Below, in pieces: positions 1-8,605 of a stretch of DNA of 64,000 bases. This DNA comes from Caulobacteraceae bacterium (GTDB lineage Bacteria > Pseudomonadota > Alphaproteobacteria > Caulobacterales > Caulobacteraceae), in the NCBI GenBank assembly GCA_947475875.1, contig CANJME010000007.1:79012-143011 (forward strand), read 5' to 3'. A program made the position numbers and the translations under genes. The notes beneath the pieces are model-generated. The model made no database searches. It had not been told where the DNA came from and was given only the letters and a program-made list of their open reading frames with translations. The first letter of the stretch is position 1. Each line of letters starts with the position of its first letter.

Positions 1-926
1 ACGCCCATCAGCTTGTTCGGGATGGCCCGCAGGATGGCGTAGAAGGGCAGGTAGTACCACTCAGGCACGATGTGCTCTGGCGTCACCAGCGGGTTGGCCG
101 GGATGTAGTTGTTCACGTCGCCCAGCGAATTCGGCATGTAGAAGACGAAGAGGCCGAACATCACCACGAACAGCGCCACGCCGAACCCGTCCTTGACGGT
201 GGCGTAGGGAGTGAATTTGACGGTGTCCTTTTCCGACTTCGGATCGACGCCGATCGGGTTGTTCTGACCGGAAACGTGCAGCGCCCAGACATGGAGGATA
301 ACCACGCCGGCGATCATGAACGGCAACAGATAGTGCAGCGAGAAGAAGCGGTTCAGCGTCGCGTTGTCGACCGAGAAGCCGCCCCACAGCCAGGTGCGGA
401 TCGATTCGCCCACGAGTGGCAGGGCGCCGAACAGGTTGGTGATCACCACAGCGCCGTGGAAGCTCATCTGCCCCCAGACCAGGGCGTAACCCAGGAATCC
501 GGTCGCCATCATCAACAGGTAGATGATGCAGCCGAGAATCCAGAGAATCTCGCGCGGGGCCTTGTACGAGCCGTAATATAGACCGCGCAGCATGTGCACA
601 TAGACCGCGACAAAGAACATCGAAGCGCCGTTGGCGTGCAGATAGCGCACCAGCCAGCCGTAGTTGACGTCGCGCATGATGTGCTCGACCGAGGCGAAGG
701 CCATGGTCGCATTGGGCACATAGTGCATCGCCAGCACGATGCCGGTGATGATCTGCATCCCCAGCATGAACGACAGGATGGCGCCGAAGGTCCACCAGTA
801 GTTCAGGTTCTTCGGCGTCGGGTAATCTACGAAACTGTCGTGCGCCAGGCGCAGGATCGGCAGTCGCGAGTCCAGCCAGCGGGTGAAGCCGCTCTTCGGC
901 TGATAGGTCGAAGGTTGTCCGCTCAT
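1..926 (-). CDS. petB: Cytochrome b of the bc1 complex, 3' end cut by window edge
   Basis: This is the membrane cytochrome b subunit of ubiquinol:cytochrome c oxidoreductase, which carries both b hemes and the Qo and Qi quinone sites. The reverse strand reads open from ATG at 926 to base 1, giving 308 residues. Visible signatures are the opening [14 protein letters not shown], transmembrane stretches with paired heme-ligand histidines ([16 protein letters not shown] and a later FSLHYLLPF), and the Qo-site PEWY motif close to the window edge. It starts 12 bases after petA, as in the usual petABC operon. Cytochrome c1 and the rest of this gene lie outside the window. The identification is secure; only the C-terminal part is missing. 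Confidence 0.95.
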   Translation of the reverse strand, partial: MSGQPSTYQPKSGFTRWLDSRLPILRLAHDSFVDYPTPKNLNYWWTFGAILSFMLGMQIITGIVLAMHYVPNATMAFASVEHIMRDVNYGWLVRYLHANGASMFFVAVYVHMLRGLYYGSYKAPREILWILGCIIYLLMMATGFLGYALVWGQMSFHGAVVITNLFGALPLVGESIRTWLWGGFSVDNATLNRFFSLHYLLPFMIAGVVILHVWALHVSGQNNPIGVDPKSEKDTVKFTPYATVKDGFGVALFVVMFGLFVFYMPNSLGDVNNYIPANPLVTPEHIVPEWYYLPFYAILRAIPNKLMG

Positions 927-938
927 CTTTTCCCGCCC

Positions 939-1481
939 CTATCCGACTTTGATCATGGTGTCGGAAAGCACCGCGATATCCGGCACTTCGAGATTCTTCG
1001 GCGCCGGGCCTTTGCGGATACGGCCTGAAGTGTCGTATTGCGAGCCGTGGCAGGGGCAGAACCAGCCCTTGTAATCGCCGCCGCCGAAGGTGGGCACACA
1101 GCCCAGGTGTGTGCAGACGCCGACCAGAACCAGATATTGCGGCTTGCCCACAACGTGGCGCTCGGAATCCTTGGAATGTTCCTTGTCCTTCAGGGGCTCG
1201 CTGTCGGCCGCTTGCGCCGATGCGATCTCGGCGGCGGTGCGGTAGCGCACGAACAGCGGCTTGCCGCGCCACTTCAGGACGACCTGCATGCCCTCGGTGA
1301 CCTTGGACAGGTCAACCTCTATCGAGGCCAGCGCCAGGGTGTCGCCCGACGGGTTCATCTGCTGAACCAGCGGCCAGGCCAGCATGGCGCCGGCGCCGCC
1401 GGCCGCAGCCAGGGCTGCGATGTGAATGAAATCTCTACGGTTCGGATCGTCCGAGCCTGAATGCACCGCGGTGTCGCCCAC
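939..1481 (-). CDS. petA: Ubiquinol-cytochrome c reductase Rieske iron-sulfur subunit
   Basis: This is the Rieske [2Fe-2S] protein of the bc1 complex, which moves an electron from ubiquinol at the Qo site to cytochrome c1. The 180-residue product has a Tat-type N-terminus (RRDFIH followed by an Ala/Gly-rich segment, residues 15-35) that also acts as the membrane anchor. The two cluster boxes are CTHLGC (residues 123-128) and CPCHGS (142-147), which give the two Cys and two His ligands and the disulfide pair. Length and order are typical of alphaproteobacterial PetA. It is the first gene of the petAB operon and is transcribed away from trmL. Confidence 0.97.
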   Translation of the reverse strand: MGDTAVHSGSDDPNRRDFIHIAALAAAGGAGAMLAWPLVQQMNPSGDTLALASIEVDLSKVTEGMQVVLKWRGKPLFVRYRTAAEIASAQAADSEPLKDKEHSKDSERHVVGKPQYLVLVGVCTHLGCVPTFGGGDYKGWFCPCHGSQYDTSGRIRKGPAPKNLEVPDIAVLSDTMIKVG

Positions 1482-1634
1482 CTTTGGTCCCCTTGGAATT
1501 CGGCCGTGATCGGCCGCTCTACTTACAGCAAGACCGGTTCTTCAAGACCCCAACCGGGTGGCTTGCGCGCAGGCGCGCCTATAGCCTACCCCCATGGAAT
1601 CGTCGACAGAACCGTTCCGTGGGGTTCGCTTAGA

Positions 1635-2090
1635 ATGCGTCTGGCTCTTTTTCAACCGGACATTCCGCAAAACGTTGGCGCGGCCATTCGTCTCGCCGCC
1701 TGTCTGGGGGTCACCCTGGACATCATCGAGCCCTCCGGCTTCCCGCTTTCCGACAAATCTCTGCGCCGGGTGGCTATGGATTATGTCGATGAAGTCGATC
1801 TCGTTGTGCACGATTCCTGGGAAAAATTCCTCGCCCACCCTACCCGCCGCGAGGGGCGGCTGGCCTTGTTCACCACGCGCGGAGCCATGGCCTACACGAC
1901 TTTCCGCTTCGAAAGCGGTGACACCCTGCTGTTCGGCCGCGAAAGCGCCGGCGTTCCCGAAGAGGTGCATGAGGCGGCGCAGGCACGACTGGTGGTGCCT
2001 ATCAAGGGGCGCTCGATGAACGTCACCAAGTGCGCGGCCATGGCGCTGGGCGAGGCGCTTCGCCAGACGAATGGATTTCCACAGGTTTGA
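1635..2090 (+). CDS. trmL: tRNA (cytidine(34)-2'-O)-methyltransferase
   Basis: This is a SPOUT-family enzyme that methylates the 2'-O of the wobble nucleotide in certain tRNA-Leu species. The 151-residue product opens [20 protein letters not shown], the standard TrmL start, and ends with the trefoil-knot SAM-binding segment [10 protein letters not shown] then a [17 protein letters not shown] stretch. The frame is open from 1461, but the ATG at 1635 puts the N-terminus where the family begins. The open region upstream has no recognisable domain. Its 3' end comes shortly before hemF, probably co-transcribed. Confidence 0.93.
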   Translation: MRLALFQPDIPQNVGAAIRLAACLGVTLDIIEPSGFPLSDKSLRRVAMDYVDEVDLVVHDSWEKFLAHPTRREGRLALFTTRGAMAYTTFRFESGDTLLFGRESAGVPEEVHEAAQARLVVPIKGRSMNVTKCAAMALGEALRQTNGFPQV

Positions 2091-2136
2091 TCCCGCTCAA
2101 TTGTCTCGCCCCAAAAAAAATGGCATCCGCTCGGCC

Positions 2137-3000
2137 ATGACGAGCCTTGAAGACAAACAACGCGCCGCCAAGGCCTGGTTCGATTCCCTCCGCGACCGGA
2201 TCGTCGCCGCGCTTGAGCAGCTGGAGGAGGAAGCGCCGCCCGAACTCTTCCCGGGAAAGCCGGGCCAGTTCGAGCTGACGCCGTGGGACCGCGCGGCGGG
2301 CGGCGGCGGGGTCATGGGCATGATCCACGGACGCCTGTTCGAAAAAGGCGGGGTGCATGTCAGTCAGGTGCATGGTCCGGTAACCGCCCAAATGGCCCAG
2401 GTCATGCCCGGCAAGGAAGGCGAGAGCTTCGTCGCCATGGGCATCAGCCTGATCCTTCACCCCGTCAGCCCGCGCGTGCCGGCGGTGCACATGAATACCC
2501 GCTTTATCTGCGCGGGCGAGGACAGCTGGTTCGGCGGCGGCGCCGACCTGACGCCGGTGCTGGATACTCAGCGAAGCGAAGCCGCGCCGGACGCGGTGGT
2601 CTTCCACGCGGCGATGCAGAAGGCGTGCGATGCGCACCATCCCGACTGGCACGCGAAATATAAACAGTGGTGCGACGAGTATTTCTTCTTAGCCCATCGG
2701 AACGAGCCGCGCGGCATCGGCGGCATCTTCTATGACCGGCATAATTCCGGCGACCACGATCGTGACTTCGCCTTCACCCGCGATGTTGGGGATGCCTTCC
2801 TTGATGTCTATCCGCGCATCGTTCGTCACCGGCTTGACGAGCCCTGGACGGATGAAGACCGCCAAGAGCAGCTGGTCCGCCGCGGCCGTTATGTAGAGTT
2901 CAACCTGCTCTACGACCGCGGCACGATGTTCGGCCTGAAGACCGGCGGCAACATCGACAGCATCCTGTCGTCCATGCCCCCCGTGGTGAAGTGGCCTTGA
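2137..3000 (+). CDS. hemF: Oxygen-dependent coproporphyrinogen III oxidase
   Basis: This enzyme decarboxylates two propionates of coproporphyrinogen III to form protoporphyrinogen IX in aerobic heme synthesis. The roughly 287-residue protein shows the family blocks in order: [38 protein letters not shown], an [11 protein letters not shown] segment, and the C-terminal [14 protein letters not shown] ending in PPVVKWP. I chose ATG 2137 (MTSLEDKQ). An ATG at 2071 would add 22 residues overlapping trmL without family support. The gene follows trmL closely and is followed by the toxin-antitoxin operator. Confidence 0.96.
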   Translation: MTSLEDKQRAAKAWFDSLRDRIVAALEQLEEEAPPELFPGKPGQFELTPWDRAAGGGGVMGMIHGRLFEKGGVHVSQVHGPVTAQMAQVMPGKEGESFVAMGISLILHPVSPRVPAVHMNTRFICAGEDSWFGGGADLTPVLDTQRSEAAPDAVVFHAAMQKACDAHHPDWHAKYKQWCDEYFFLAHRNEPRGIGGIFYDRHNSGDHDRDFAFTRDVGDAFLDVYPRIVRHRLDEPWTDEDRQEQLVRRGRYVEFNLLYDRGTMFGLKTGGNIDSILSSMPPVVKWP

Positions 3001-3014
3001 AAAATCGGGGCCAA

Positions 3015-3042
3015 TGATATACATTTAGACCAATGTATATCA
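3015..3042. promoter_or_regulatory. Palindromic operator upstream of the VapBC-like pair
   Basis: A perfect 11-base inverted repeat, TGATATACATT (3015-3025) and its complement (3032-3042), is separated by six bases and sits 15 bases before the antitoxin ATG. It is far more AT-rich than its surroundings. AbrB/MazE-type antitoxins bind such palindromes in their own promoter with the toxin as co-repressor, so this is probably the autoregulatory operator; that role is inferred from position and symmetry. Confidence 0.75.
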
Positions 3043-3057
3043 CTTGAGGTCTGGGCC

Positions 3058-3306
3058 ATGCGTGTCGCGAAGTGGGGAAACAGTCTGGCGGTTCGATTGC
3101 CCAAGGACGTTGTTGACAAGCTCGCACTAAGAGAAGGCGACGAGATCAATCTTGGCGTCTCCGAAGGGCCCGGCGCGACATTCGAGGTTTCCAGAGAACC
3201 CTCGCGGGCGGAAAAGGTCGAAGCGGCTTTGGAGGAATTGAGAAAACTGCGCGGCACTCTGCCCGCCGACATCCAGTTCGACCGCGAGGAAGCCAATGCC
3301 CGCTAG
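3058..3306 (+). CDS. AbrB/MazE-fold antitoxin (VapB-like)
   Basis: This 82-residue protein has a SpoVT/AbrB swapped-hairpin N-terminus (MRVAKWGNSLAVRLPKDVV, then REGDEINL), the DNA-binding fold of MazE and many VapB antitoxins. The charged C-terminal half (roughly residues 45-82) would be the toxin-neutralising tail. It overlaps the PIN-domain gene by 11 bases, the usual translational coupling in toxin-antitoxin operons, and is preceded by a palindromic operator. The pair sits between hemF and cca like a small mobile cassette. Confidence 0.88.
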   Translation: MRVAKWGNSLAVRLPKDVVDKLALREGDEINLGVSEGPGATFEVSREPSRAEKVEAALEELRKLRGTLPADIQFDREEANAR

Positions 3307-3697
3307 GGCGTTCTTCGACTCTAACGTCCTGCTGTACGCAATATCGTCCGACCTTCGCAAAGCGCAGCGCGCGGAGGCGCTTTCCAGTGACGGTGGTGTT
3401 GTTAGCGTTCAGGTGCTCAATGAGTTCGCCAACGTCGCGCGTCGCAAACACGCCACGCCGTGGGACAGAATTCATCGTTCGCTGACGTCAATCCGAATGC
3501 TTTTCGAAGTCGAGCCACTTACCCTGGACGTGCATGAACGCGGTTTGCGGATCGCCGAAACTTTGAAATTCAATATCTTCCACAGCCTGCTGCTCGCCGC
3601 AGCCCTCAAGGCCGAATGTGATGTGTTTTGGTCAGAAGACATGCAGCACGGTCAGGCCCTCGAAGGCCGACTGACGATCCGCAACCCGTTCCTCTAG
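3296..3697 (+). CDS. PIN-domain ribonuclease toxin (VapC-like), altered active site
   Basis: This 133-residue PIN-domain protein is the partner of the AbrB-type antitoxin. Acidic residues of the metal site are visible at Asp8 (FFDSNVLLY), Glu43 (LNEFANVARR) and Glu114-Asp115 (WSEDMQHG). The helix that normally reads W-D-A/S-L-I carries His96 instead of the conserved Asp (FNIFHSLLLAAAL; codon CAC). PIN nucleases use that Asp for metal binding, so activity may be reduced or lost. VapC toxins usually cut tRNA or rRNA; the target here is unknown. Its stop codon overlaps that of the convergent cca gene in a shared CTAG. Confidence 0.88.
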   Translation: MPARAFFDSNVLLYAISSDLRKAQRAEALSSDGGVVSVQVLNEFANVARRKHATPWDRIHRSLTSIRMLFEVEPLTLDVHERGLRIAETLKFNIFHSLLLAAALKAECDVFWSEDMQHGQALEGRLTIRNPFL

Positions 3698-4890
3698 CCT
3701 CCCGCACTCACGATCTCCGACAGCTTGCGCAGCACCTCACGCCTCTGGTCCGGGAAGTCGTTCTCGATCCACCAGGCCTCCACCTTGCGCAAAAGCTCGC
3801 CCACCCTCCGGCTCTTGGGAATGCCGAGCACGACCACGTCCTCGCCGCCGATCGGCAGTTGTGGGCGCGCCCAGTCGCCGGCGATGCCCGTCGTGTCTTC
3901 AACGGTCCGGCCTGAGAGGGCGAGGCGATCGGCATAGGCTCGCAGGCCAATGTCATAGAGGCTGCGGCGGACCGATCGGGCGTCCAGGGTCTGCGGCAGT
4001 GGCGGCTCGACAGCCAGTGCGGCGGCCAGCCGGTCGCGGTCGGCGTTGGACAGGCGCAGGCGCTCAGCGAAATGTCTGGCCAGGTGGGCGTCGTCGGGCA
4101 GCAGGGCGGCCAGGCGGAGGATGGTGTCGGGATAGCGGATCGCCGCCAGGCGCTCTGCGTTGCGGGCTTCGGGCGCGAACGTGTCCATCACACCGGTCTC
4201 TATCATCAGGCGGACGGCAGGGGCCGGATCGCGCGCTGACAGCAGTTTCAAAAGCTCTTTTGAAATCCGCTCGGCCGACAGCCGCGCCATGCCCTCGTTC
4301 AGCGCCGCGCAGGCCGCCAGCGCTGCGGCGTCCGGCTCGCCCTGTCCGTACCAGGCGAAGAAGCGGAAGAAGCGCAGGATGCGCAGGTAATCCTCGCGGA
4401 TGCGGGTTTCGGCATCGCCCACGAAAACGATGCGCCCCGCCAACGCATCGGCCACCCCCTCGCCTATCGGATCGAACACCTGGCCGGCCTGGTCGACGTA
4501 AAGCGCGTTCAAGCGAAAATCGCGGCGAGCGGCGTCCTCTGCCCAATCATCGGTGAAGGCGACCGTGGCGTTGCGCCCATCGGTGGTGACATCGCGGCGC
4601 AGGGTGGTGATTTCGAAGGGCTGGCCCTGGGCGATCGCGGTGACCGTGCCGTGGTCGATGCCGGTCGGGACGTGTTTCAGACCGGCCGCTTCAAGCGCCT
4701 CAATTACCGCCTGAGGCTGCAGGGTCGTGGCGATGTCGACGTCCTCGACCGGTTTGCCCATCAGGCCGTTGCGCACGCAGCCTCCGACAAAGCGGGCGCA
4801 ATCCTCGCCGCCGGCGCGCTTAAGTGCGGCCATCACCGCGAGCGTCGCTTCCGCCTGCATCCAGGGCTGGTTTTCGAGGCGCATTGTCAC
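3694..4890 (-). CDS. cca: CCA tRNA nucleotidyltransferase / poly(A) polymerase family
   Basis: This is a class II nucleotidyltransferase that builds or repairs the 3' CCA end of tRNAs. In the 398-residue product the catalytic head shows FVGGCVRNGLMG followed by the metal-binding VEDVDIA (Asp-x-Asp), then RRDFRLNALY and the RIREDYLRILRFFRF block that selects nucleotides. The C-terminal third is the helical tRNA-binding body. The first codon is GTG at 4890; an in-frame ATG two codons later (4884) is an alternative. It directly abuts the DUF6111 gene and begins a leftward cluster with the NUDIX and DUF1285 genes, an arrangement common in alphaproteobacteria. Confidence 0.93.
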   Translation of the reverse strand: MTMRLENQPWMQAEATLAVMAALKRAGGEDCARFVGGCVRNGLMGKPVEDVDIATTLQPQAVIEALEAAGLKHVPTGIDHGTVTAIAQGQPFEITTLRRDVTTDGRNATVAFTDDWAEDAARRDFRLNALYVDQAGQVFDPIGEGVADALAGRIVFVGDAETRIREDYLRILRFFRFFAWYGQGEPDAAALAACAALNEGMARLSAERISKELLKLLSARDPAPAVRLMIETGVMDTFAPEARNAERLAAIRYPDTILRLAALLPDDAHLARHFAERLRLSNADRDRLAAALAVEPPLPQTLDARSVRRSLYDIGLRAYADRLALSGRTVEDTTGIAGDWARPQLPIGGEDVVVLGIPKSRRVGELLRKVEAWWIENDFPDQRREVLRKLSEIVSAGG

Positions 4891-5148
4891 CTATCGGGGT
4901 CCGGAGACGACATCGCCGCCCGGGCCGCTTTCGACCGGCACATAGGTGGTGTCGGGCGGGTTGGCGCTGGCGATCAGGCCGGTGATCAGCAGCGAGGCCG
5001 CCGCCAGGCCCAGGCCCGCGGCGATCAGCCAGGCCCAGGGCGTGCGCCCCGGCGTCTTGCCGCGCCGCCTGGCGATCTGGGCCCACAGCGACCACACCAG
5101 AATCGGCACGGCGATCAGAGCAGCGCGAAAGAGGATCAGCCTAAGCAA
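4891..5148 (-). CDS. Small membrane protein, DUF6111-like
   Basis: This 85-residue protein has two hydrophobic segments (residues about 5-22, LILFRAALIAVPILVWSL, and 38-60) separated by a basic loop (ARRRGKTPGR) and a polar C-terminus. It resembles the DUF6111 family of small alphaproteobacterial membrane proteins found beside cca. Its stop codon immediately precedes the cca start and its start is next to the end of the NUDIX gene, so it is almost certainly in the same operon. Its function is unknown. Confidence 0.8.
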   Translation of the reverse strand: MLRLILFRAALIAVPILVWSLWAQIARRRGKTPGRTPWAWLIAAGLGLAAASLLITGLIASANPPDTTYVPVESGPGGDVVSGPR

Positions 5149-5149
5149 C

Positions 5150-5767
5150 CTATGCTCCGTTCAGCCGCTCGTGAAAGCCGCGCAACATGCCAGCCGTGGC
5201 GCCCCAGATATAATGGTCCTCGTAGCTCATCGCATAGAAATGCCGTTTCGGCCCCCCGCCCACTGGTTCGCGATAGTGGCGCATGTGATTGGCCGCATCC
5301 ATCAGGAAGTCGAACGGCGCCTCGAAGGCCTCGGCGACCTCGTGGGCGTTGAGGGTCAAGGTGAAGCCCGGCCGCACGAACGCCACCACGGGAGTGACCA
5401 CATAGGCCGAGACCGTCTCGTAAGGCGTCAGCTGGCCGGCGATCTCCACGAAGGAGCGGACAAGGCCCACTTCCTCCTCGGCTTCGCGCAAGGCGGTTTC
5501 GGCGACCGATTCACCCGGATCGCAGCGTCCGCCCGGAAAGGCGATCTGGCCGGTGTGGCTCCTAAGCGTCTCCGACCGGCGGGTGAGCAGCAGGGTGGGG
5601 CCCGCCGGATGCTCGACAATGGGGACCAGCACGGCGGCGGGTTTGAGCACCCGCTCCTCGCCCGTCCGCGCCCAGGGATTGAGGTCATAGTCCGACTGGC
5701 CCACCACGGCAGGGCCCGCGGAGAGAGGATCAAGGACTGCGCTTACCCGCTCGCGCAATGCGCTCAC
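5150..5767 (-). CDS. CoA pyrophosphatase-like NUDIX hydrolase
   Basis: This 205-residue NUDIX hydrolase resembles NudL/CoAse enzymes that cleave CoA to phosphopantetheine and 3',5'-ADP. The NUDIX box is complete: GGRCDPGES then a REAEEEVGL segment with the metal-binding glutamates. Upstream lie LLLTRRSETLRSHTGQIAFP, the TGQIAFPGG context typical of the CoA-specific subgroup. It overlaps the DUF1285 gene by four bases, which implies coupled translation within the leftward cca operon. Substrate specificity is inferred from the motif context. Confidence 0.88.
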   Translation of the reverse strand: MSALRERVSAVLDPLSAGPAVVGQSDYDLNPWARTGEERVLKPAAVLVPIVEHPAGPTLLLTRRSETLRSHTGQIAFPGGRCDPGESVAETALREAEEEVGLVRSFVEIAGQLTPYETVSAYVVTPVVAFVRPGFTLTLNAHEVAEAFEAPFDFLMDAANHMRHYREPVGGGPKRHFYAMSYEDHYIWGATAGMLRGFHERLNGA

Positions 5768-6315
5768 TGGACCGGCCCCACGGGAAACCAGACGCCGTTC
5801 GAGCGGACATAATGGCGATGGCCCTGATCGCCGTCGCGCAGGCTCGCCATTTCAACCAGTTCATAGAACACCGGTCGGGCGATAAGCGCCTCCAGGCCCC
5901 GGCGGACATGGATGTAGGGTCTCGGCTCGCCGGTCTCCTCGTCCATCTCCACGCGGATGAGATTGTCGGGGCCGGCCTCGACCTCGTCGCCTACATTGGT
6001 GATGAAACTGAGCGCCTCACCGGCGCGATCGACCCGTACGGCGATGAAGGGGGCATCCTCCACCGTGATCTTCATTTTCTCGACCGGCGTGACCAGATAG
6101 ATCCCGTCCGGGTCCTTGCGCAGTACGGTCGAGAACAGGCGAACCAACGCCTCGCGGCCGATCGGCGTGCCCTCGTGGAACCAAAGGCCGCTCTTCTTGA
6201 TGACGATATCGATCTCGCCGCAGTTCGGCGGATTCCACAGATGCACCGGCGGCAGCCCGCGCTTGCCGGCCGTCTTGGCCGCTTCGGTGACGTTCTCGAG
6301 GCCTTTGAGGCTCAT
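5764..6315 (-). CDS. DUF1285 domain-containing protein
   Basis: This 183-residue protein matches the DUF1285 pattern: PPVHLWNPPNCGEIDIVI near the N-terminus, then a W-F-H-E-G-x-P-I-G-R block and the PYIHVRRGLEALIARPVFYE segment near the C-terminus. The family has a structurally characterised two-domain fold but no established biochemical role. It is first in the leftward group with NUDIX, DUF6111 and cca, overlapping NUDIX by four bases. This neighbourhood is recurrent in alphaproteobacteria, which hints at a link with tRNA or cofactor quality control, but no function can be assigned. Confidence 0.85.
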   Translation of the reverse strand: MSLKGLENVTEAAKTAGKRGLPPVHLWNPPNCGEIDIVIKKSGLWFHEGTPIGREALVRLFSTVLRKDPDGIYLVTPVEKMKITVEDAPFIAVRVDRAGEALSFITNVGDEVEAGPDNLIRVEMDEETGEPRPYIHVRRGLEALIARPVFYELVEMASLRDGDQGHRHYVRSNGVWFPVGPVQ

Positions 6316-6352
6316 GGCCCTCAGGTAAGCGTGATTGGCCGGATGTGCAAAG

Positions 6353-6847
6353 TCAGGGGCGCGTTACGGCGCCCTTCAGGCCGGCCGCCGCCCCCGGCTT
6401 CAGTTCCCGCATCAGCACCCGACGCATGTCGACCGGTCCCGGGAAACTCACCGCGTTCGGATCGACCGGCGCGAAACCGGCGCGGGTAAAGAAGGGGGCG
6501 TCACCAACCAGGATGACCAGGCCGTGGCCGGCCTTCGCCGCCGCCTCGCAGGCGGCCTGCACGAGCGCGATGCCCAGGCCCTTGTTGCGCATCTCGTCGG
6601 CCACCGCGAAGGGGCCGAGCAGGACGGCGGGCGAAGCGCCCACCTTCACCGGCCACATCCGCGCGCAACCGACCACCACGCCGGCCTCGCGGGCGACGAC
6701 TGAAACCCCCGCCAGTTGATGATTGCCCTCGCGCAGCCGTTCGGCCGATTTCGCATAGCGGCCGGGGCCGAACGCGGCGTCGATCAGCGCCTCGACGGCG
6801 TCGAAATCCTCGGGCCTTTCGGCGTCAATGGGGGGCAAGCGTTCCAT
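6353..6847 (-). CDS. GNAT-family N-acetyltransferase
   Basis: This acyl-CoA-dependent acetyltransferase of about 164 residues has a GNAT core: AGVSVVAREAGVVVGCARM, the β4 strand LLGPFAVADEMRNKGLG and acetyl-CoA-binding helix IALVQAACEAA. A C-terminal GDAPFFTRAGFAPV places it near YhbS-like acetyltransferases. I use the ATG at 6847 (MERLPPID); a start 13 codons upstream (6886) is possible but lacks family support. The substrate is unknown. It is transcribed divergently from the MFS gene. Confidence 0.85.
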   Translation of the reverse strand: MERLPPIDAERPEDFDAVEALIDAAFGPGRYAKSAERLREGNHQLAGVSVVAREAGVVVGCARMWPVKVGASPAVLLGPFAVADEMRNKGLGIALVQAACEAAAKAGHGLVILVGDAPFFTRAGFAPVDPNAVSFPGPVDMRRVLMRELKPGAAAGLKGAVTRP

Positions 6848-6945
6848 GGAACGGCGCGCGATAGGGGTATGAGGCCGCCCCGTCAATCGCGCGCAGGCGT
6901 CGAGGCTTGCCGGAACGGTCGAAACCGCCGATCTTCCCCGGCCCG

Positions 6946-8262
6946 ATGAGCCAGACCTCCGCCCGCGCCGAGACCGCCGAACTGCTGGCCGAGCGGTCTT
7001 ACATGCTGTTCATCGCAGCCCGCCTGGCCGCCACGATCGGCGTGCAGGTGCAGGGCACCGCCATCCTCTGGCAGGTCTACACCCTGGCCAAGGTCACGCT
7101 GACCCATGGCGGGCAGGTCGACCCGGTGCTGCTGGTCAAGCAATCGGCATTCATCATCTCGCTGATCGGCCTCATCCAGTTTCTGCCCGTGCTGTTCCTC
7201 ACCCTGATCGCCGGGCAGGTCGCCGACCGCTACGACCGCAAGCTCATCCTGCGGATCACCCTCTGCGTCGACATTGTCGCGACCTTGTCCCTGGCGCTGC
7301 TCGCGGCTTTCAAACCGACGCTGTGGCCGATCTTCGTCATAGCCGGGGTGTTCGGCGCGAGCCGCGCCTTCATGGGCCCGGCGGGCGGTTCGATGGTGCC
7401 GATGCTCATCCCGCGCCACCTGATGCCGCGCGCGCTGGCGTGGAGCTCGCTGAGCTTTTACGGGGCGACCACGGTCGGCGCCGCGATGGGCGGCATTCTC
7501 GTGGCCGCCATCTCGCCGGTCGGCGCCTATGGCCTCGCAGCAGTGCTCTATCTCGTGGCGATCACTCTGCTCTCGGGCATCAAGAAGAACACCCGTCCCG
7601 AGCACAACCCCGCCTCCCGCCTGGAGATGGTCAAGGAAGGGCTGGTCTATGTCTGGCGCGAGAAGATCGTCTTCGGGGCCATTTCCCTTGACCTCTTCGC
7701 GGTGCTGCTGGGCGGCGCCACCCTGCTGATGCCGGTCTTCGCGGTTGATGTGCTGCATGTCGGCAGCGCTGGCTTTGGTCTTTTGCGCAGCTCGCAGAGC
7801 GCCGGCGGCTTGCTGGTCGCCGCCTGGCTGGCGGCCCATCCGATCAAGCGGCACGCCGGCGCGGTGATGTTCACCGGCGTGGCGATCTTTTCCCTGGCGA
7901 CCATCGTCTTCGGCGTCGCCCAGCCGATGACCTCGGCGATCGGCATCGGCTTCATCGCCTATCCCCTCAGCATCGCCGCCCTGGCCACCCTCGGCGGGGC
8001 CGACATGCTGAGCGTCTATGTGCGCCAGACGCTGGTTCAGATCGTCACCCCCGACGCCATGCGTGGACGTGTCGCCGCGGTCTCGGGCCTATTCATCGGC
8101 GCGTCCAACGAGCTGGGCGAGTTCGAGAGCGGCCTCGTCGCACGGTTCCTGGGTCCGATCGGCGCGGCGGTGTTCGGCGGGGTCGGGGCGCTGGCCGTCA
8201 CCGGCCTCTGGTCGCAGATGTTCCCGGCCCTGCGCAAGGCCGACAGGCTGACTGGGGATTGA
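6946..8262 (+). CDS. MFS transporter, EntS-like
   Basis: This 438-residue integral membrane transporter has about 12 hydrophobic segments. The N-terminal half carries the MFS loop 2-3 signature as LIAGQVADRYDRKLIL, and residues such as FGASRAFMGPAGGSMVPMLI resemble the EntS/MFS_3 branch that exports siderophores and other small molecules. ATG 6946 is chosen over an upstream TTG at 6907. No siderophore genes lie nearby, so the substrate cannot be inferred. The TfoX-like gene starts four bases after its stop, suggesting one transcript. Confidence 0.85.
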   Translation: MSQTSARAETAELLAERSYMLFIAARLAATIGVQVQGTAILWQVYTLAKVTLTHGGQVDPVLLVKQSAFIISLIGLIQFLPVLFLTLIAGQVADRYDRKLILRITLCVDIVATLSLALLAAFKPTLWPIFVIAGVFGASRAFMGPAGGSMVPMLIPRHLMPRALAWSSLSFYGATTVGAAMGGILVAAISPVGAYGLAAVLYLVAITLLSGIKKNTRPEHNPASRLEMVKEGLVYVWREKIVFGAISLDLFAVLLGGATLLMPVFAVDVLHVGSAGFGLLRSSQSAGGLLVAAWLAAHPIKRHAGAVMFTGVAIFSLATIVFGVAQPMTSAIGIGFIAYPLSIAALATLGGADMLSVYVRQTLVQIVTPDAMRGRVAAVSGLFIGASNELGEFESGLVARFLGPIGAAVFGGVGALAVTGLWSQMFPALRKADRLTGD

Positions 8263-8266
8263 GGCC

Positions 8267-8605
8267 GTGGCCGTCACTCAGGGCTACATCGAATACGTGC
8301 TGGAACAGCTCGAACGGCTGGGGACCGTTACCGCCAAAAAGATGTTCGGCGGGGCGGGGCTCTATTTCCAGGGCCTGTTCTTCGGCCTGATCGATTCTGG
8401 TGACCGGTTCTACCTCAAGGTCGACGACACCAACCGCGCCGACTTCGAAACGCGGGGATCAGAACCCTTCAATCCGCCCTCATCGCGGCCGATGGGCAAG
8501 GGCATGCCTTACATGACCGTGCCGGAAGACGTGCTGGAAGATCCGGACGAACTGGCCGTCTGGGCCCGCAAGTCGGTGACCGTGGCGGCGAAGAAAAAGG
8601 GCTAG
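8267..8605 (+). CDS. TfoX N-terminal domain protein
   Basis: This 112-residue protein consists of the TfoX/Sxy N-terminal domain alone: YVLEQLERLGTVTAKKMFGG, then LYFQGLFFGLI and a DRFYLKVDD strand. In gammaproteobacteria the full TfoX activates competence genes together with CRP; stand-alone N-terminal domains are widespread and uncharacterised. Translation starts at GTG 8267, just after the MFS gene. It converges with the enoyl-CoA hydratase, sharing a CTAG tetranucleotide that contains both stop codons. Confidence 0.87.
   Translation: MAVTQGYIEYVLEQLERLGTVTAKKMFGGAGLYFQGLFFGLIDSGDRFYLKVDDTNRADFETRGSEPFNPPSSRPMGKGMPYMTVPEDVLEDPDELAVWARKSVTVAAKKKG

Noticed and set aside
61..1272. 403-codon reverse frame overlapping petA and petB
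   Set aside because: It is in the wrong frame for both; petA and petB match their families fully.
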